A DNA stretch of 64,000 nucleotides from Rhyzopertha dominica. Its lineage: Eukaryota > Arthropoda > Insecta > Coleoptera > Bostrichidae. Under the pieces are notes generated by a model that saw only the letters and a program-made list of their open reading frames with translations, did no database searches and was not told where the DNA came from. The stretch is taken from assembly GCA_025024175.1 (NCBI GenBank), contig QCXZ01000001.1, forward strand, positions 2,914,001-2,978,000, given 5' to 3'. The position numbers were made by a program, and so were the translations under genes. Within the stretch, counting starts at the first letter, position 1, and each line of letters starts with the position of its first letter. Positions 24,161 to 35,565 of the stretch are shown piece after piece.

Positions 24161-25786
24161 AGTTGTATATTGGTAAAATTAGGGCGAGTATTAGTGGGCC
24201 AAAGCTTAAATGGGCATCTTAATTGCGATGAGTAATGTTCTTACGATAATCTTAACATGGTTGTATTAAAGGAGCGATTGGCTGCATGCAAGCAAAGAAG
24301 TTTCTACTAACTAGTTAGTTACCCACCTTATTTGCAACCGCGAGCGCGAGCGGCTAACTTAAGTTATAAAGTTCGTGATTAATGGTTGGCCATTCCAATA
24401 AGTGCCTCTAAATCAAATACATAAACGTATAATTGATGTTCACAATTATTATTCCACGTACTTACGGAATATTTAGGATACAAAACCTGTTCCTAATCAG
24501 GATCTTAGATTCGGCTTAATGGCACATACGTACACCTTGTCTGTAGGTAGCGGTGTAACGTTAGTTTCAAATTATCTTCAGTGCTGCGAGTACGAGTTTA
24601 AACACAGCCTTCCTAATGGAAATTACCTGATTGCATTTTTGTCAGTAACGAATGAGTCAGTATGTGAAAACCGCTTTGAAGCTTAAAAACAAGGTTGGAA
24701 TATTTGTTGACCAGTTCACTGCTGTTGAGATACCTAATTGAAAAGTAGACGTGACTTTTTTGTTTTTGTGAAGCTATTTTTGTGCGTTTCCCTGAAGATT
24801 TTTGAGGAATATCTATCCATATATACTTTTTCACTACGTAATATGCCTGCAAACCGAATCAAACATCACATATGTTCTATTCATATATATAAAACAATCT
24901 AGAGTTGACTACCTTTATTACACATCCTATTATAGCAAATCTTCCCGCATTAAGCCGTATAGAAGCTCACATAGCTGAAATTATGCTTTCGTGTACCTAT
25001 TTGTTTATCTTACAGTACTGAATTTTTTGTATCTTTTCCAAAGGAAGAACTGTTTTTCTTACTAAAATTGTGCAGGAGAATGTACAAATTCAGAAGCCTG
25101 CGCATTGTTCAATACAATAGTGAATTGGCAAGTACATAGAGTGTAGAGTGCCAGAAAAGCCTTCGATGCCTTACGATTAGACTGAAAAAAAAAACAAGAA
25201 AAATATTCGAAAACTTATTCCTTCTTGTCCGTTATTTCAAAAGGTACTGGAGTTAGCAAAAAATGTTTTATCTACATATCTGTAATAAACTGGAAAATAC
25301 AGGTTCACCCACAAAGTTGTAGAGACTTAAAGCTACATTTTTTAATGAAACGCCCCAAATATTTATTTGATAGTCCTGTGAATTTTAAACATATGTTATC
25401 CTTAAATTCTGCTGTAAAGTACTTTGTCCTCAGTGAATAAAAATGTAATAAAAGCAGTTGTATTAACTGATAAACTTTGGATATTTGCTGGCTTACTGTG
25501 ATACTAGAAGTAGTAGATAATATTTTAAATAAACCAGATTAAATTTTGTAATAGGTAACCGTAATGAAAGAAATATGTACTTAGTCAAAAATAACTCCGT
25601 CAAAGAGCTTTAGTTTTTTGTCAACGGTTTTTATTTAATAATCTTTTTTCTCTAATTATTTTTAAAAATAAAAATTGAACTTACATGCTCGTTTTATCGT
25701 CCGTCCGTCACTCCGACAGATATTGACTCCTAATCATCTAGTTGACCTCGAATTTTCGCTAGATAAGGTATAGACAGTTTCGTCTG
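24161..25786. other. Unassigned stretch
   Basis: AT-rich. Minus-strand frame 24613-24852 and plus-strand frame 25225-25440 carry no known motif. No gene is supported. Confidence 0.4.
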
Positions 25787-25859
25787 TTACTGCGGCTGAC
25801 ATCTTCAGTTACTAGTGGGAGACGAAGACTCGGAGTACTGGAGATGTCAGCCGCAGTTA
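25787..25859. repeat. Short foldback (possible small-RNA-type hairpin)
   Basis: The left arm 25787-25813 contains ACTGCGGCTGACATCT, and the right arm 25834-25859 contains its exact complement AGATGTCAGCCGCAGT. Pairing extends on both sides with one G-U pair and a one-base bulge, giving about 26 paired positions around a loop of about 20 nt. Size and shape resemble a microRNA precursor, but a degenerate MITE would look the same. No expression evidence is available. Confidence 0.55.
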
Positions 25860-26819
25860 TTTGTAAAACATACACCACGTGGTTTTAACCCAAACAAATT
25901 CCAGCTTGACTCCACGATTGACACACATACAAGATCAAAAAGATGAAACCCAACTATAAGAGTACGAGGCTTAAGATTTTGATGCAATTAATGCTTCTCT
26001 CGTAGAAAAGAAAACTTCCATTTATTGCAGTTCAATTTCAATTTGATCAAATGTAAAAATGAATCATTTTAATAGACGTCGAGTAAAGTTTGTTCATAAA
26101 TAATAAATTTAGCATTGATCTTCCTTCATTGCCACATAGCAAAGTGACTAAGTGACGCCAATAGCAGCTTTGGGTTAGGGGCCTTGAGAGCAACCACTCT
26201 TCCGAATAGTATTTGTTCAAGAAACGCCGCACTATTTTTCATTCGCATCTAAGACGCTTACAAACCAATCTAACAAACATAATCACTATAATTACTGATC
26301 ATTAAACCTTAAATCGTGACCTTTCGTCCACATTTAATTCATAATTACGAACGGCATGCCTGTCTGTTACATCGTGGCCATTAGGTATCATGTGGAATTA
26401 TACTTTTATTAGGTATCCACGCTGGATCTCCAATATTTTCATCCGTGAACACTTTCAAATCTAAGAGCTGCGCATCTATTATTAAGAATGTAAGAGCCCC
26501 CACGATAAGTCTTGCTGTCAATGACTGTTTTCAAACAATGCAGAATGGAGATGAGCGTGACTAACAGTTGGTACATGCGAGACCGATAAAAGATCCGATC
26601 GCATAAGAGGCGAGTTCACCTTCCCGCAGTCTCGTGTTGTTTCATGTATGTGCATATATTTGTGTGGTTGATTCTATTGTGAGAATTTGGTGTATCATTT
26701 GTTATTTTGATGCTGTAGGCGGTTGCTATGCACTGGAACTTGTACTTTTTGTATACTGAGCAAATGAAGGCCAGGAGCAGAGATTGGCAGAAGATAGATA
26801 GTGTTGTTGATTCATACAA
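25860..26819. other. Unassigned stretch
   Basis: No gene, RNA or repeat recognised. The patch 26320-26640 is a little richer in GC. Short minus-strand frame 26047-26232 is without motif. Confidence 0.4.
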
Positions 26820-26905
26820 TTTTGATCGAAACGAGGGCTGACACGGAGTTGAAAAAATCCAGAAAATCGGTCCGAACAGAACCTGAAATATCCTGCTGTA
26901 AGCCA
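26820..26905 (-). repeat. Fragment of the long-TIR element seen at 34989-37159
   Basis: GGGCTGACACGGAGTTGAA and CGAACAGAACCTGAAATATC then CTGCTG match the right inverted repeat of the 35-37 kb element (37050-37132) in the same orientation. About 25 bases are missing between the two blocks. Homology ends at about 26905 where a jockey-like RT fragment begins. Confidence 0.75.
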
Positions 26906-27060
26906 TAACAAAAAGCTAAGATTTCCATTTCTTAAATATAAAGCAAATTCTGAAGATAAATCCAGAATTGCTTTTCCAACAATATAGTAAATATGCTCGC
27001 TAAACAGCATCTTTGAATCAAATACAACACCCAAGTCCCTTACTAAATTAACCCTATTAA
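26906..27060 (-). pseudogene. Jockey-like reverse transcriptase fragment
   Basis: The minus strand reads RDLGVVFDSKMLFSEHIYYI followed by VGKA. This is the conserved block after the RT palm domain in jockey/CR1-type proteins (consensus kDLGVxfDsxLxFxxHI). Only about 35-50 residues are present. It is joined on one side to a DNA-transposon terminal repeat and on the other to an oppositely oriented RT of another family, so both junctions are rearranged. Confidence 0.65.
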
Positions 27061-27084
27061 AAAAGTATTAGTTATACAATATCG

Positions 27085-28290
27085 TCAATACATAAAAAGG
27101 GAGATAAAGAGGACCCGAACAATTACAGGGGAATATCAGTGACAAGTACAATGAGTAGACTTTATGGAAGAATTGTACGGGATTTAATTGGACAAGAGAT
27201 TAAAGAAAAGGAAGAAGAAGAGCAAAGTGGGTTCAGGGAGGAAGATCTTGCACAGACAATGTATTTTGTCTCAAACAAATTATAGAAAAAAGAAATGCTA
27301 GAGACTTAGAAACACATATTACATTTGTAGATCTTCAGAAGGCGTATGACGCGATCCCAGTATGTAAACTATGGAAAATCCTTCAGTAATCGAATATCAA
27401 CCACACATATATAACAGCACTACAGGAATTGTACGACAACGCAAAGTCTAAAGCTGAAATCGGTAAATACCTCACTGAAGAATTTAAAGTCACCAAGGGA
27501 CTGAGACAGGGATGTACTATCTCACCCACTCTTTTTAAAATATACGTAGCGGCAGCACTGGAAAGATGGAAGAAGAAATATACATGCTATGGGAATTGCA
27601 ATAAATAACAGACATGTCTTATTCATTGCAATTTGCCGACGACCAGGTAGTAATTGCTAACAACAAGGACGATATGCAGTACATGATTCGCAAGCTAATA
27701 GAAGATTATACTCATTGGGGATTATCAGTGAATATAGAAAAAACACAATATTTATGTATAGGAAATGAATCCAGTAAATTGGACGTTCAGGACGGACAAG
27801 AAATTTCCCACTGTCAAGGCTACGTATATCTGGGTGTTACATTTGATAGTACAGGCACAGACACAAGAGAAATTGAACGTCGGATAATACAAGCAAAAAA
27901 ATATCGGATGTCTCAATAGCATACTATGGTGTAAACATATAAACAAACGAAGAAAATATAACATCTATGAGACTATGATTAAATGCACCCTCCTGTATGA
28001 AGTTGAAACATGGAGAGTAACTGAAAAGCATAAAGCAATACTAGAAACGGTTGAGATGGATGCAATACGGAGATCATTATGTATTTCGAGAATAGATCAT
28101 ATCACTAACGAGACAATTAAACAACGTATGGGTATCGAAGGTGGCATTATGAAAGACATTGAACAAAATCAGTTAACATGGTACGGTCATATTAAACGTA
28201 TGGCTGATAGCCGACTGCCAAACAAATCCTAGAGTGGCAGCCAATGGAGAGACGAAAGAGAGGAAGACCTAAATTGGAATACTCTCATTC
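27085..28290 (+). pseudogene. Non-LTR retrotransposon reverse transcriptase, 5'-truncated, same family as 1-1720
   Basis: From about 27090 the blocks KKGDKEDPNNYRGISVTSTM, then RLYGRIVRDLI, motif A FVDLQKAYDAIP (about 27323), the motif B region GLRQGCTISPTLFKIYV (about 27500), and motif C FADDQVVIA (27623) appear in order. A long open stretch 27614-27919 covers motif C to the thumb (KTQYLCIG, YLGVTFDS). Frame 27975-28232 carries the C-terminal tail (LLYEVETWRVTEKHK, QLTWYGHIKRMADSRLP). The catalytic FADD is intact here, unlike at 1.26 kb, but stops and at least three frame changes between 27240 and 27620 inactivate it. The endonuclease domain is absent. The 3' end lies near 28290. Confidence 0.85.
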
Positions 28291-31079
28291 CTTGTAAATG
28301 ATATCGCGCAACACTTTTAAACTTAAAATGAAGACTATTATTCAGGCAGTAAGCTTGTAGCCCAACTAATATCCAGAGAAGCTTGCAGTTTTTTTTACAG
28401 AAGAAGGCTACGATGCGGCATAAATTAAAAAATTTGAATATGTGAAAGAGTTGGAAATGTCATTGATATAAATACTAAAGAACAAAGTTCCTCCTACATG
28501 TAATTCTTAAGGAACACCTGAAGTTATTTCTTATTTTTATAAGACACTGTCAATCTTCACAAATTGACATTTACCAAACAGATACAATTTAATCCACGAA
28601 AGACATGTAAGCATTAGAAAATTATCTACTCTTCCAAAAGCTTTGCTGAAATCAATGCAATCGCGAAAATACACAATTTTGACACTGGGCGATAATTAGC
28701 AACAGAACAGCTGATTTAAAGATAGGTATCATGTCAGGTTCCATTCCATTTTGGAATAGATTGTATTTTTTTTTCTAATGTTGTCCAACGTTATGGAACA
28801 CACACAATTATTTACAGCTAATCGAGATGGACTCCTGCAATGCACCGAATTCGAATGAACAGACTAATGAAAAGTACTTCGAAAAACACTGACATATATT
28901 AAAGGAGCTAAATAATGTACTGTGTTGCCATCCTTTCGTTTATTATAAGCAAACGACCAAAATGCTTTGGCTTCAAGACAATTTTTTCTTTCAGTGATTT
29001 CAATAGAATTTTGATGATCTTGTTAATAAAATAGTTGTCTCGTCTCATAAATATTTTAAAACACTTTTATTTTCATAATATTTGTATAAAATTTCCCAAA
29101 ATATTGCACAATTAATGTATGTTTTGGCGTCGGTACTAAATATTAATTTTGAAAATAACATTAGTAAGTACCTACAGATTTTTTATCACTTCACGATGTG
29201 CTGCACGCTAGCGCTGAGAAAAATGTATATCGTCTACGTTATACCTCCTTGCTTCATTTTCCAGTACTGAAGCGATCAAGTAGTTATCGTTTATAAGGCA
29301 TAAACGTATACGACTGTTTGGTATTCTTATTGTACATTGAACCCTGTGTAGGTATTTAGCCTGGAAACAATGCCCATTCGGATTTGGGATCTTCATAGCC
29401 GGGTTATATTGCGTTGCGTGGGCGTCGGATCCACTTGCTCATGGACATTGCGTAAAAAAAACGAACGCACGCACACGCACAAAAATACACGCTGCAGCCT
29501 CCTTAGATAAATTACGTTCGGGCTTCTTACGGATCGAGTTGCGAAATGAAGTTCTGTTCCCGTTGTGCTGGGATAATCTAATTTACTAACGACGCATCTG
29601 TCTCGTCCCGACGCACGGACAGGGCTGCGTGCTGAAGAAGGATCCCTCGGCGCCGTGCTAGCAAAAGATGCGTCCCGTAACATGTGCGTACAGCTATGAA
29701 TGTTGGAAACAAGCCATTGCTCCGACGCTTATTTTTAATTTATTTGTAATTTTAGTTCATAAGGATACCAGTATTTTTATGTGGGAGGTATTTTCTCGCT
29801 AAGCTGCCGAGGTACACTTTTTTATTGTACCCATAAATTATTAGTCAGACAAAATTTTTCTTACAGGAAGCAAGCACCATTTCAAATATATAATGGGAAC
29901 GAACTAAATATAATAACGTATCTAGCGCTGTACATGAAAAGGAGCTCACCTTCAGGAAGTTACTGGTTCAAGAGATCGTCCTGCCAGGGCTGAAAGTTTG
30001 GTTTGAAGAGGTTGAAATTTGATACCTTTACAAAATATGTCGACTAAAGTCATTAAGTAAATTCTAGAGGATGCTATATTAATTGCATATCTGCGTTTGA
30101 TATTCATTCATCATTCAGTGTAAGATAATTATTGATGTGATCTTTTGGAACTACTTATATTTGTCAGTATACCCGGTTGCTGGGGATTAATTAATTTTAA
30201 GTATGAAGAGTTGATTTATAATTTATGTGCAATATTGCAGTCACGAAGAATTCAGATTCCCGTAGTAACTAGATTTTTCCATAATAACATTGAATCTAAA
30301 GGGTAATTTTCAGAGTTAAAAGCAAGCCATGTACAAAAAAGAATGGTTACTCTACATTAATAACATTTATAACGAAGAAAGAAAACCATAAAATTTAAGG
30401 AGGTGTCCTAAAGAAACTATATTCGTGGTAAAAGGCAAAAGACAAAATGGCTTTAATGACTTATAACTTATGAACTAAGAAGGAATAAATGTCAATGCGA
30501 GAGCGGAATCGATAAAGTAACTGCAATCTGTACCGTTTGATATAAACAATGCGGTTCTGAGTCAATGAACTTATCTAAACTGGATNACACCACTTTATTA
30601 ATGGTAAAATTATCTACAACTTTTGTATTTACGTTCTTTTGTAACCTCAAAAGTAAACGAGATAATAGGATTGAAAAAGCCATTAACTTTTTTAAAACCC
30701 AAAACATGCACTGAGTTAGGTCGACAAAACAGCGAATTTTTCTCTACCTAGCCTTCCCTCTAGCTCTGCTAATTTTCGAGATCTCCATATCGGTCATTGA
30801 AAGAACGAAGTTAAGTAGTTAGTTTCTAAATCTCATATCCAAAACGTCAATAATGGAACATATTTTTTTCAAATACTAGAGTAATTTGTAGTATGATTTG
30901 GGAGGATTAATACTCAGTTTAGTTAGCACGACCACGTCTGTAAACTGCCAAATTTCATATTGATCGACGGCTATTTCTAAGCTAAACGTTTATGCATATC
31001 ACTTAATTGAATGAATCTTTTTTATCTGCAATATTCATGTTCCTGTTGCAGATTAGGTCTAAAAACTTGTTAGCAAATA
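28291..31079. other. Unassigned stretch, including a GC-richer patch
   Basis: No gene recognised. At 29390-29690 GC and CG dinucleotides rise, with an ACGCACGCACACGCACA simple tract near 29465; the minus-strand frame 29393-29683 (96 residues) within it has no known motif and is probably a composition effect. Frame 30492-30707 (minus, one ambiguous base) is also without motif. Confidence 0.4.
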
Positions 31080-31141
31080 TACAGGATATTTCACGAATGA
31101 TAATGACCCCGACGAAATTAAAATTGCAACCCAAAATACAT
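31080..31141 (+). repeat. Left terminal inverted repeat of the DD41D-type element
   Basis: About 60 nt matching the complement of 32443-32504 with a handful of mismatches. The same sequence starts the truncated copy at 20764. Confidence 0.9.
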
Positions 31142-31271
31142 TCTCATAGCCAATGGGGTTATTTTACATAATGGTATTATTTTAAAAATAAATTGGGAAT
31201 CCATGATGGCTATGCGCTATGGTTCCTGTCACTGTATTTATTAAATTGTATTCAAATGATGAAAAACAGAT

Positions 31272-32305
31272 ATGATTGTGATTTATGATGAATGCAAGAA
31301 CAATGCTTCCGCTGCTGCCCGTTTACACAAACAACATTTTCCAAATAGAAGAGCTCCTGCCGATACAATTTTCAAGAAACTTGAATTAGCTTTAAAGGCA
31401 AACTGGCCACCACTGAAAAAGCCAAGAGAAAGGACAGCAACAGGCCCTGACAATGAAATTAGAGTGTTGGAAATGATTGACGAAAATCCTCATATTAGTC
31501 AAAGGGTAGTCTCAAGAGCAACCGGTATTAGCCTGCCTTCAGTACACCGAATAATTAAAGGCAATCAAATTCATCCGCATCACTTGCAATTGGTTCAGGC
31601 CTTACAGCAGACAGATTATCCTAAAAGACTGGCTTTTTGTAACTTTTTTCGGGAACACCAAAATTTGAATGTGAGATTTTATGACAACATTTGCTTCTCA
31701 GATGAAGCAAGATTTTCTAATAATGGTGTAGTTAACAAGCATAACATTATTATGCGCAAGAAAATCCACGTTGGATTCGTGAAGGACATTTTCGAACTAT
31801 CTATTCGACGAATGTCTGGTGCGGAATAGTGGGGAATCAAATTGTTGGGCCGTATTTTTTTCGCGAAAGTTTAAACGGCAATACTTATTTAAATTTTTTA
31901 AGAAACATTTTACCGGTACTTCTCCAAAATGTAAATTTACAAGTAAGACAAGATCTATGGTTCCACCAAGATGGGGCACCTGCGCATTATCATAGAATAG
32001 TGCGAAATCCTCTTCATTTGGTTCTGCCTAACCCATGGATAGAAAGAGGTTCAATTAATACTTCGCTATCGAGAAGCCCGGATCTTACTCCTTTGGATTT
32101 TTTTTTGTGGGGAATGGTAAAAGAGCAAGTATACCAATCACCAATTGAAAGTGTAGAACATTTAGAAAATAAAATGCGTGATGCATGTAGACCCATCACT
32201 CCAGAAATGTTAATGCATGTTAAAAGATCGTTTTATGCACGAATTCAAGCTTGTGAAAACAGCAGAGGGCGACATTTTGAGCATTTATTGAATAAACATT
32301 TTTAA
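31272..32305 (+). pseudogene. Tc1/mariner transposase (DD41D type), one frameshift
   Basis: Cut-and-paste transposase. The first frame, 31272-31829, begins MIVIYDECKNNASAAARL, a DUF4817-like helix-turn-helix; a second HTH follows (EMIDENPHISQRVVSRATGI near 31470), then the first catalytic Asp in ICFSDEARFSNNG (about 31690). The second frame, 31829-32305, has the second Asp in WFHQDGAPAH (about 31960-31990) and the third in RSPDLTPLDFFLWG (about 32072-32115). It ends FEHLL. Counting gives 41 residues between the second and third Asp, hence DD41D. The frames are separated by an apparent loss of a few bases near 31743-31756, where the copy at 20.8-21.6 kb has extra sequence. Had it been intact it would be about 340 residues, normal for the family. 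The start is the first ATG giving the full HTH. Confidence 0.9.
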
Positions 32306-32442
32306 AAAATAAAATTTGTTTTACAATACCGAATTTACTTAAAGCAAATGATTGAAGTTTATATCAAAATTTACGGATTTATACAGCTCTCTACGTTATA
32401 TATTTTTTAAGACGATGAACAAATATCAATGTTACCTCTGCA

Positions 32443-32504
32443 AATTATTTTGGGTTGCATTTTTAATTTCGTCAGGGTCATTATCATTAGTGAAACATCC
32501 TGTA
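32443..32504 (-). repeat. Right terminal inverted repeat of the DD41D-type element
   Basis: Complement of the left arm, ending CATCCTGTA. Confidence 0.9.
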
Positions 32505-34988
32505 TTTGCAACTGACATCGCATTGTCCGATCTGTTTTTAATTACTATGAGATGCGTTCATGCTACCTCTCGTTTTCGTCTTCTCAGTTCACGTTCCATT
32601 GTATCGGTGTTGTCTGTTAGAGCACCGAGACTAATCTAGTCGTATGTGCTTGAACGGAATTAGTTACTGTCATACCGTTTACGGTAGGACATTAGTTATT
32701 CCTACTGACACAGCAGTTAAGTTCCTTGAAATGGATGAATTTGTACCACAGTTATTACTCTGTGCTCATAGTCAAGATAATTTATCTGTACCGGTATCAG
32801 TTTCAGGGGTCTGTTTGTAGGTACGTAATAGATACGGTTGTTTGATGCAATATCACAGTGTAGTCGATTTGATGTTTTGATACCAGTAGTTTGCAAAGTG
32901 TATAACAGAAAAAAGGTTCCTAATTTCCGTCATGCGTACTGCTACAGCTCCCTAGGTAACTAGGTGCTCACTGTTGTCAGTTTTATAAATGGCCAGAGAA
33001 ATACAAATAATGCAAAGGAAGTGAGAGAGAGGGCCGAAGGTATAAGTATAACAGTCAACGTCAATATTATAACGTAAACATGGGAATAACCAGTAACTGT
33101 NCATCAGCAGTAGTATTCTTACAACACGGAACAAAACACTTCTTAACCTAAGCCATTTTGACATTAAAAAAACAACAGATTACCCAAATACTTCGACAAC
33201 ATCTTGCTCCACCACTTAATCTGACAAATACTAAACTCGAAAGTTTGACCAAACTATGTAAACAAAAACGCATGGCTAGAGTTGTTAGAGTTATTCGTTA
33301 CACATGTGACACATGCAACAAGTGCGAACGTGCAATGTTGTTAGCGGTACTTTACCGTTTTCTTCCTAACGACGGCCAGAGATCGTCCTGACAGTTTCAA
33401 AATTTATCATATCGTTGTCATACGAAAGTATACAAACTAAAAATTATCAAGCTTCAAGCGTCGTTTATTTCCTCATAATAAAAACATTAGTTCTAAAGCA
33501 GGTTCGATGGTTAAAGTGCTTTCGTATTTCAGCAAAAGGCCAGTGAATGCGCTTATTATATTGAACTGTTCATTATAGAATAAACTGACTGAAGGATGAT
33601 TTAAGTTATTTTAACAAATACGCCTCAAGTTGACCTAGGTATCAATGTCACAATGCCAGTTTACGAGTACATTCCTCACGGTATCGCGAAAATTTGCCCA
33701 CATTGGCAACGCGACGCAGCTCAAAAAAATATGAACAAATATTACTTGCAATGCCGCTAGAGCACTGGCTATTATTGGTGTTTCTCGCTTTCGTCAGCAT
33801 GCGAACCTTTTACGTCATCTGCGTGGCGTAATATCGAGGCATTTGAAACGGATATTGAAAAATCCATACTTTTATTATTATTATAATGTTGAACGACGTA
33901 CTTTCGGATTCTCCCGTTGTTACAATTGACCCAAGTTACATTTTTGACCCCGTTCTGCTACTACTTCTTGGCGTTTTTTGGGAATGTGCACGTGTGATCA
34001 AATTATTTCAATTTCTGTATAATAAAAATCGATCTCGCCTCAAGGTTTGGGTTAGTAGATCACTTTCGGAAGACTCTAAACGCTCGAATAGATCGCATTT
34101 CTTCTTTAGAATTTATATCGAAACTGGACTTCTACATCGCAATGCTAAGCTGAAGCCAGACAATCAAGGATTCAACGGAAATTTTGTGCGTCAATTTATA
34201 TAAATAATCGCCTGATACGGAGCCCGCTCATTAACCGGTCAGCACATCCAACAACTTTAATTACGATCGCCGTCCTATTTAGGATTTCTGTTAATCCGCC
34301 GTACAAAGCGGCCTGATGCCCCAGCCAGTACGTGTTTTAAAATTCAAATTATTCGGTAGGTAGGAGTTTATTTATGTCCTAATACTTGTTCAACGAGAAT
34401 CTGTTTATTCCAATGCGAGGTAAAACGAAATCACACGGTACGAGGTATGCAAACAGTTATGAAAAACAGTTTTTTATAATGTCAGAGTTTAGACGGTTTA
34501 CGACGCATTTTTAAATAAAATCATCATTAGTTTAGGTTTGGAATCTATTGCAGCTGTGTACGTGTGGTGTGACCTTTTATGGGCGAGTGCGGAGGATGCT
34601 CCCATACCTGGCTTCGGGAAAGCGGGGAAATTGTGAAAAATGAAGTCGTTAAGTGGAGTGGCGAGATATCATGAATAATCTGCCACTTCATGAAATGACT
34701 TCTTGATATATGCTCCTCTTGAACCTTTATATATAACACTTACGGCTGCATAATAAATTACGCGTACACTCTAGCTTTGAAGGTGGCATAGTAATGGCTA
34801 TGCATATTCTCAACACTTGGCATCGTGTAACTTCAGTATATTACTCATATTTACCTCATAACTGCCATCTTTAACGTAGTAAAACATATCAACACGAGGT
34901 TGTATTTACATTTCACCTATAAATAAGGCAAAATGTGAAGAGGGCGAGAAAGGTATGGACATCATGACATCATGTCCAAAAACTCATA
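32505..34988. other. Unassigned stretch
   Basis: No gene or RNA recognised. Open frames 33158-33391 (77 residues, with CDTCNKCE cysteines) and 33886-34203 (105 residues, hydrophobic LLLLLG run then basic C-terminus) have no family I can name. The patch 34205-34340 is GC-richer with several CG dinucleotides and could be regulatory. Confidence 0.35.
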
Positions 34989-35176
34989 TACAGGGTCGCT
35001 ACAAAGTATGGAACCAGCAGGTTTTGTTCGACCGATTTTTCTGAAATTGTGCATGGACCTATGGGTGATTAAAATGCATTTCTAGAGTTTTTTCAACTCC
35101 GTGTCAGCTCTCTTTTCCTAGATATGAACGCAATTTTTTTAACGGGAAAGGGGTCAAAAAGTACATCATTAAAAAG
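34989..35176 (+). repeat. Left long terminal inverted repeat
   Basis: Pairs with 36965-37159; outermost bases TACAGGGTCGC. Confidence 0.8.
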
Positions 35177-35202
35177 AACTGCTAAAGTAACAATTTAAAA
35201 TG

Positions 35203-35557
35203 ATGGAAATACTACAAACAAAGCAGCACACTATTCTGGCACAGATAATTCCAGGTGACGGAAATTGTCTCTTCAATGGCCTCCCACTCAAATACATGGG
35301 GAGAACATCACACAGCAAGTACATCGTAAACATGCAAGAGAGCTAAGAGCAACAACTGTAAGTTATATCAGAGAAAACATCCACAGATTCGAATCAGCTT
35401 GGAAGAAATTGTAAAGGAAATACAGTCAAAATATCAAGAAGCAGGACAACGAGAAGGAATCTTGTTACTACTAAATGACCTAAAACAGACCTGTGGAGAA
35501 GAAATAATGGCCGCTACAGCAGACATAATAAATGAGAAAATCACAGTTCACACGTAA
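35203..35557 (+). pseudogene. OTU-like cysteine protease domain, frameshifted
   Basis: OTU-family proteins are cysteine proteases, most known ones being deubiquitinases. From ATG 35203 the frame reads to IIPGDGNCLFNGLPLKYMG, carrying the signature D-G-N-C-L-F with the nucleophilic Cys (about 35263-35280). The frame stops at 35346. A second frame continues with QQVHRKHARELRATTVSYIR and ENIHRFES (about 35312-35395), the expected helical region after the Cys loop. A third frame, 35397-35557, gives SLEEIVKEIQSKYQEA ... TCGEEIMAATADIINEKITV, resembling the GGxxEixAxaxxxxxxIxV segment. The C-terminal catalytic His segment is not seen. Two frameshifts make it dead as it stands. It lies between DNA-transposon TIRs, opposite in orientation to the transposase remnant. 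Source (captured host gene or another transposon, e.g. Helentron-type elements known to carry OTU domains) is undecided. Confidence 0.65.
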
Positions 35558-35565
35558 AAGTTTCG

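Larger units (their letters stand above)
31080..32504 (+). mobile_element. Near-complete DD41D-type Tc1/mariner element
   Basis: Both ends carry the same inverted repeat of about 60 nt: TACAGGATATTTCACGAATG... at 31080 and its complement ending ...GTGAAACATCCTGTA at 32504. CCCGACGAAATTAAAATTGC lies inside the left arm and its near-complement inside the right. The length of 1425 bp is normal for this superfamily, and TA-type insertion is consistent with the flanks (AAATA before, TTTGC after). The interior holds one transposase gene with a single frameshift. A truncated relative lies at 20764-21599. Confidence 0.92.

Noticed and set aside
29393..29683. 96-residue minus-strand frame, Arg/Ser-rich
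   Set aside because: Sits in a GC-richer patch with a CA/CG simple tract; no family resemblance and no second evidence.
33886..34203. 105-residue frame with a hydrophobic run that might suggest a membrane protein or PIF/Harbinger transposase
   Set aside because: Only one short hydrophobic segment, and no match to transposase motifs that I can demonstrate.
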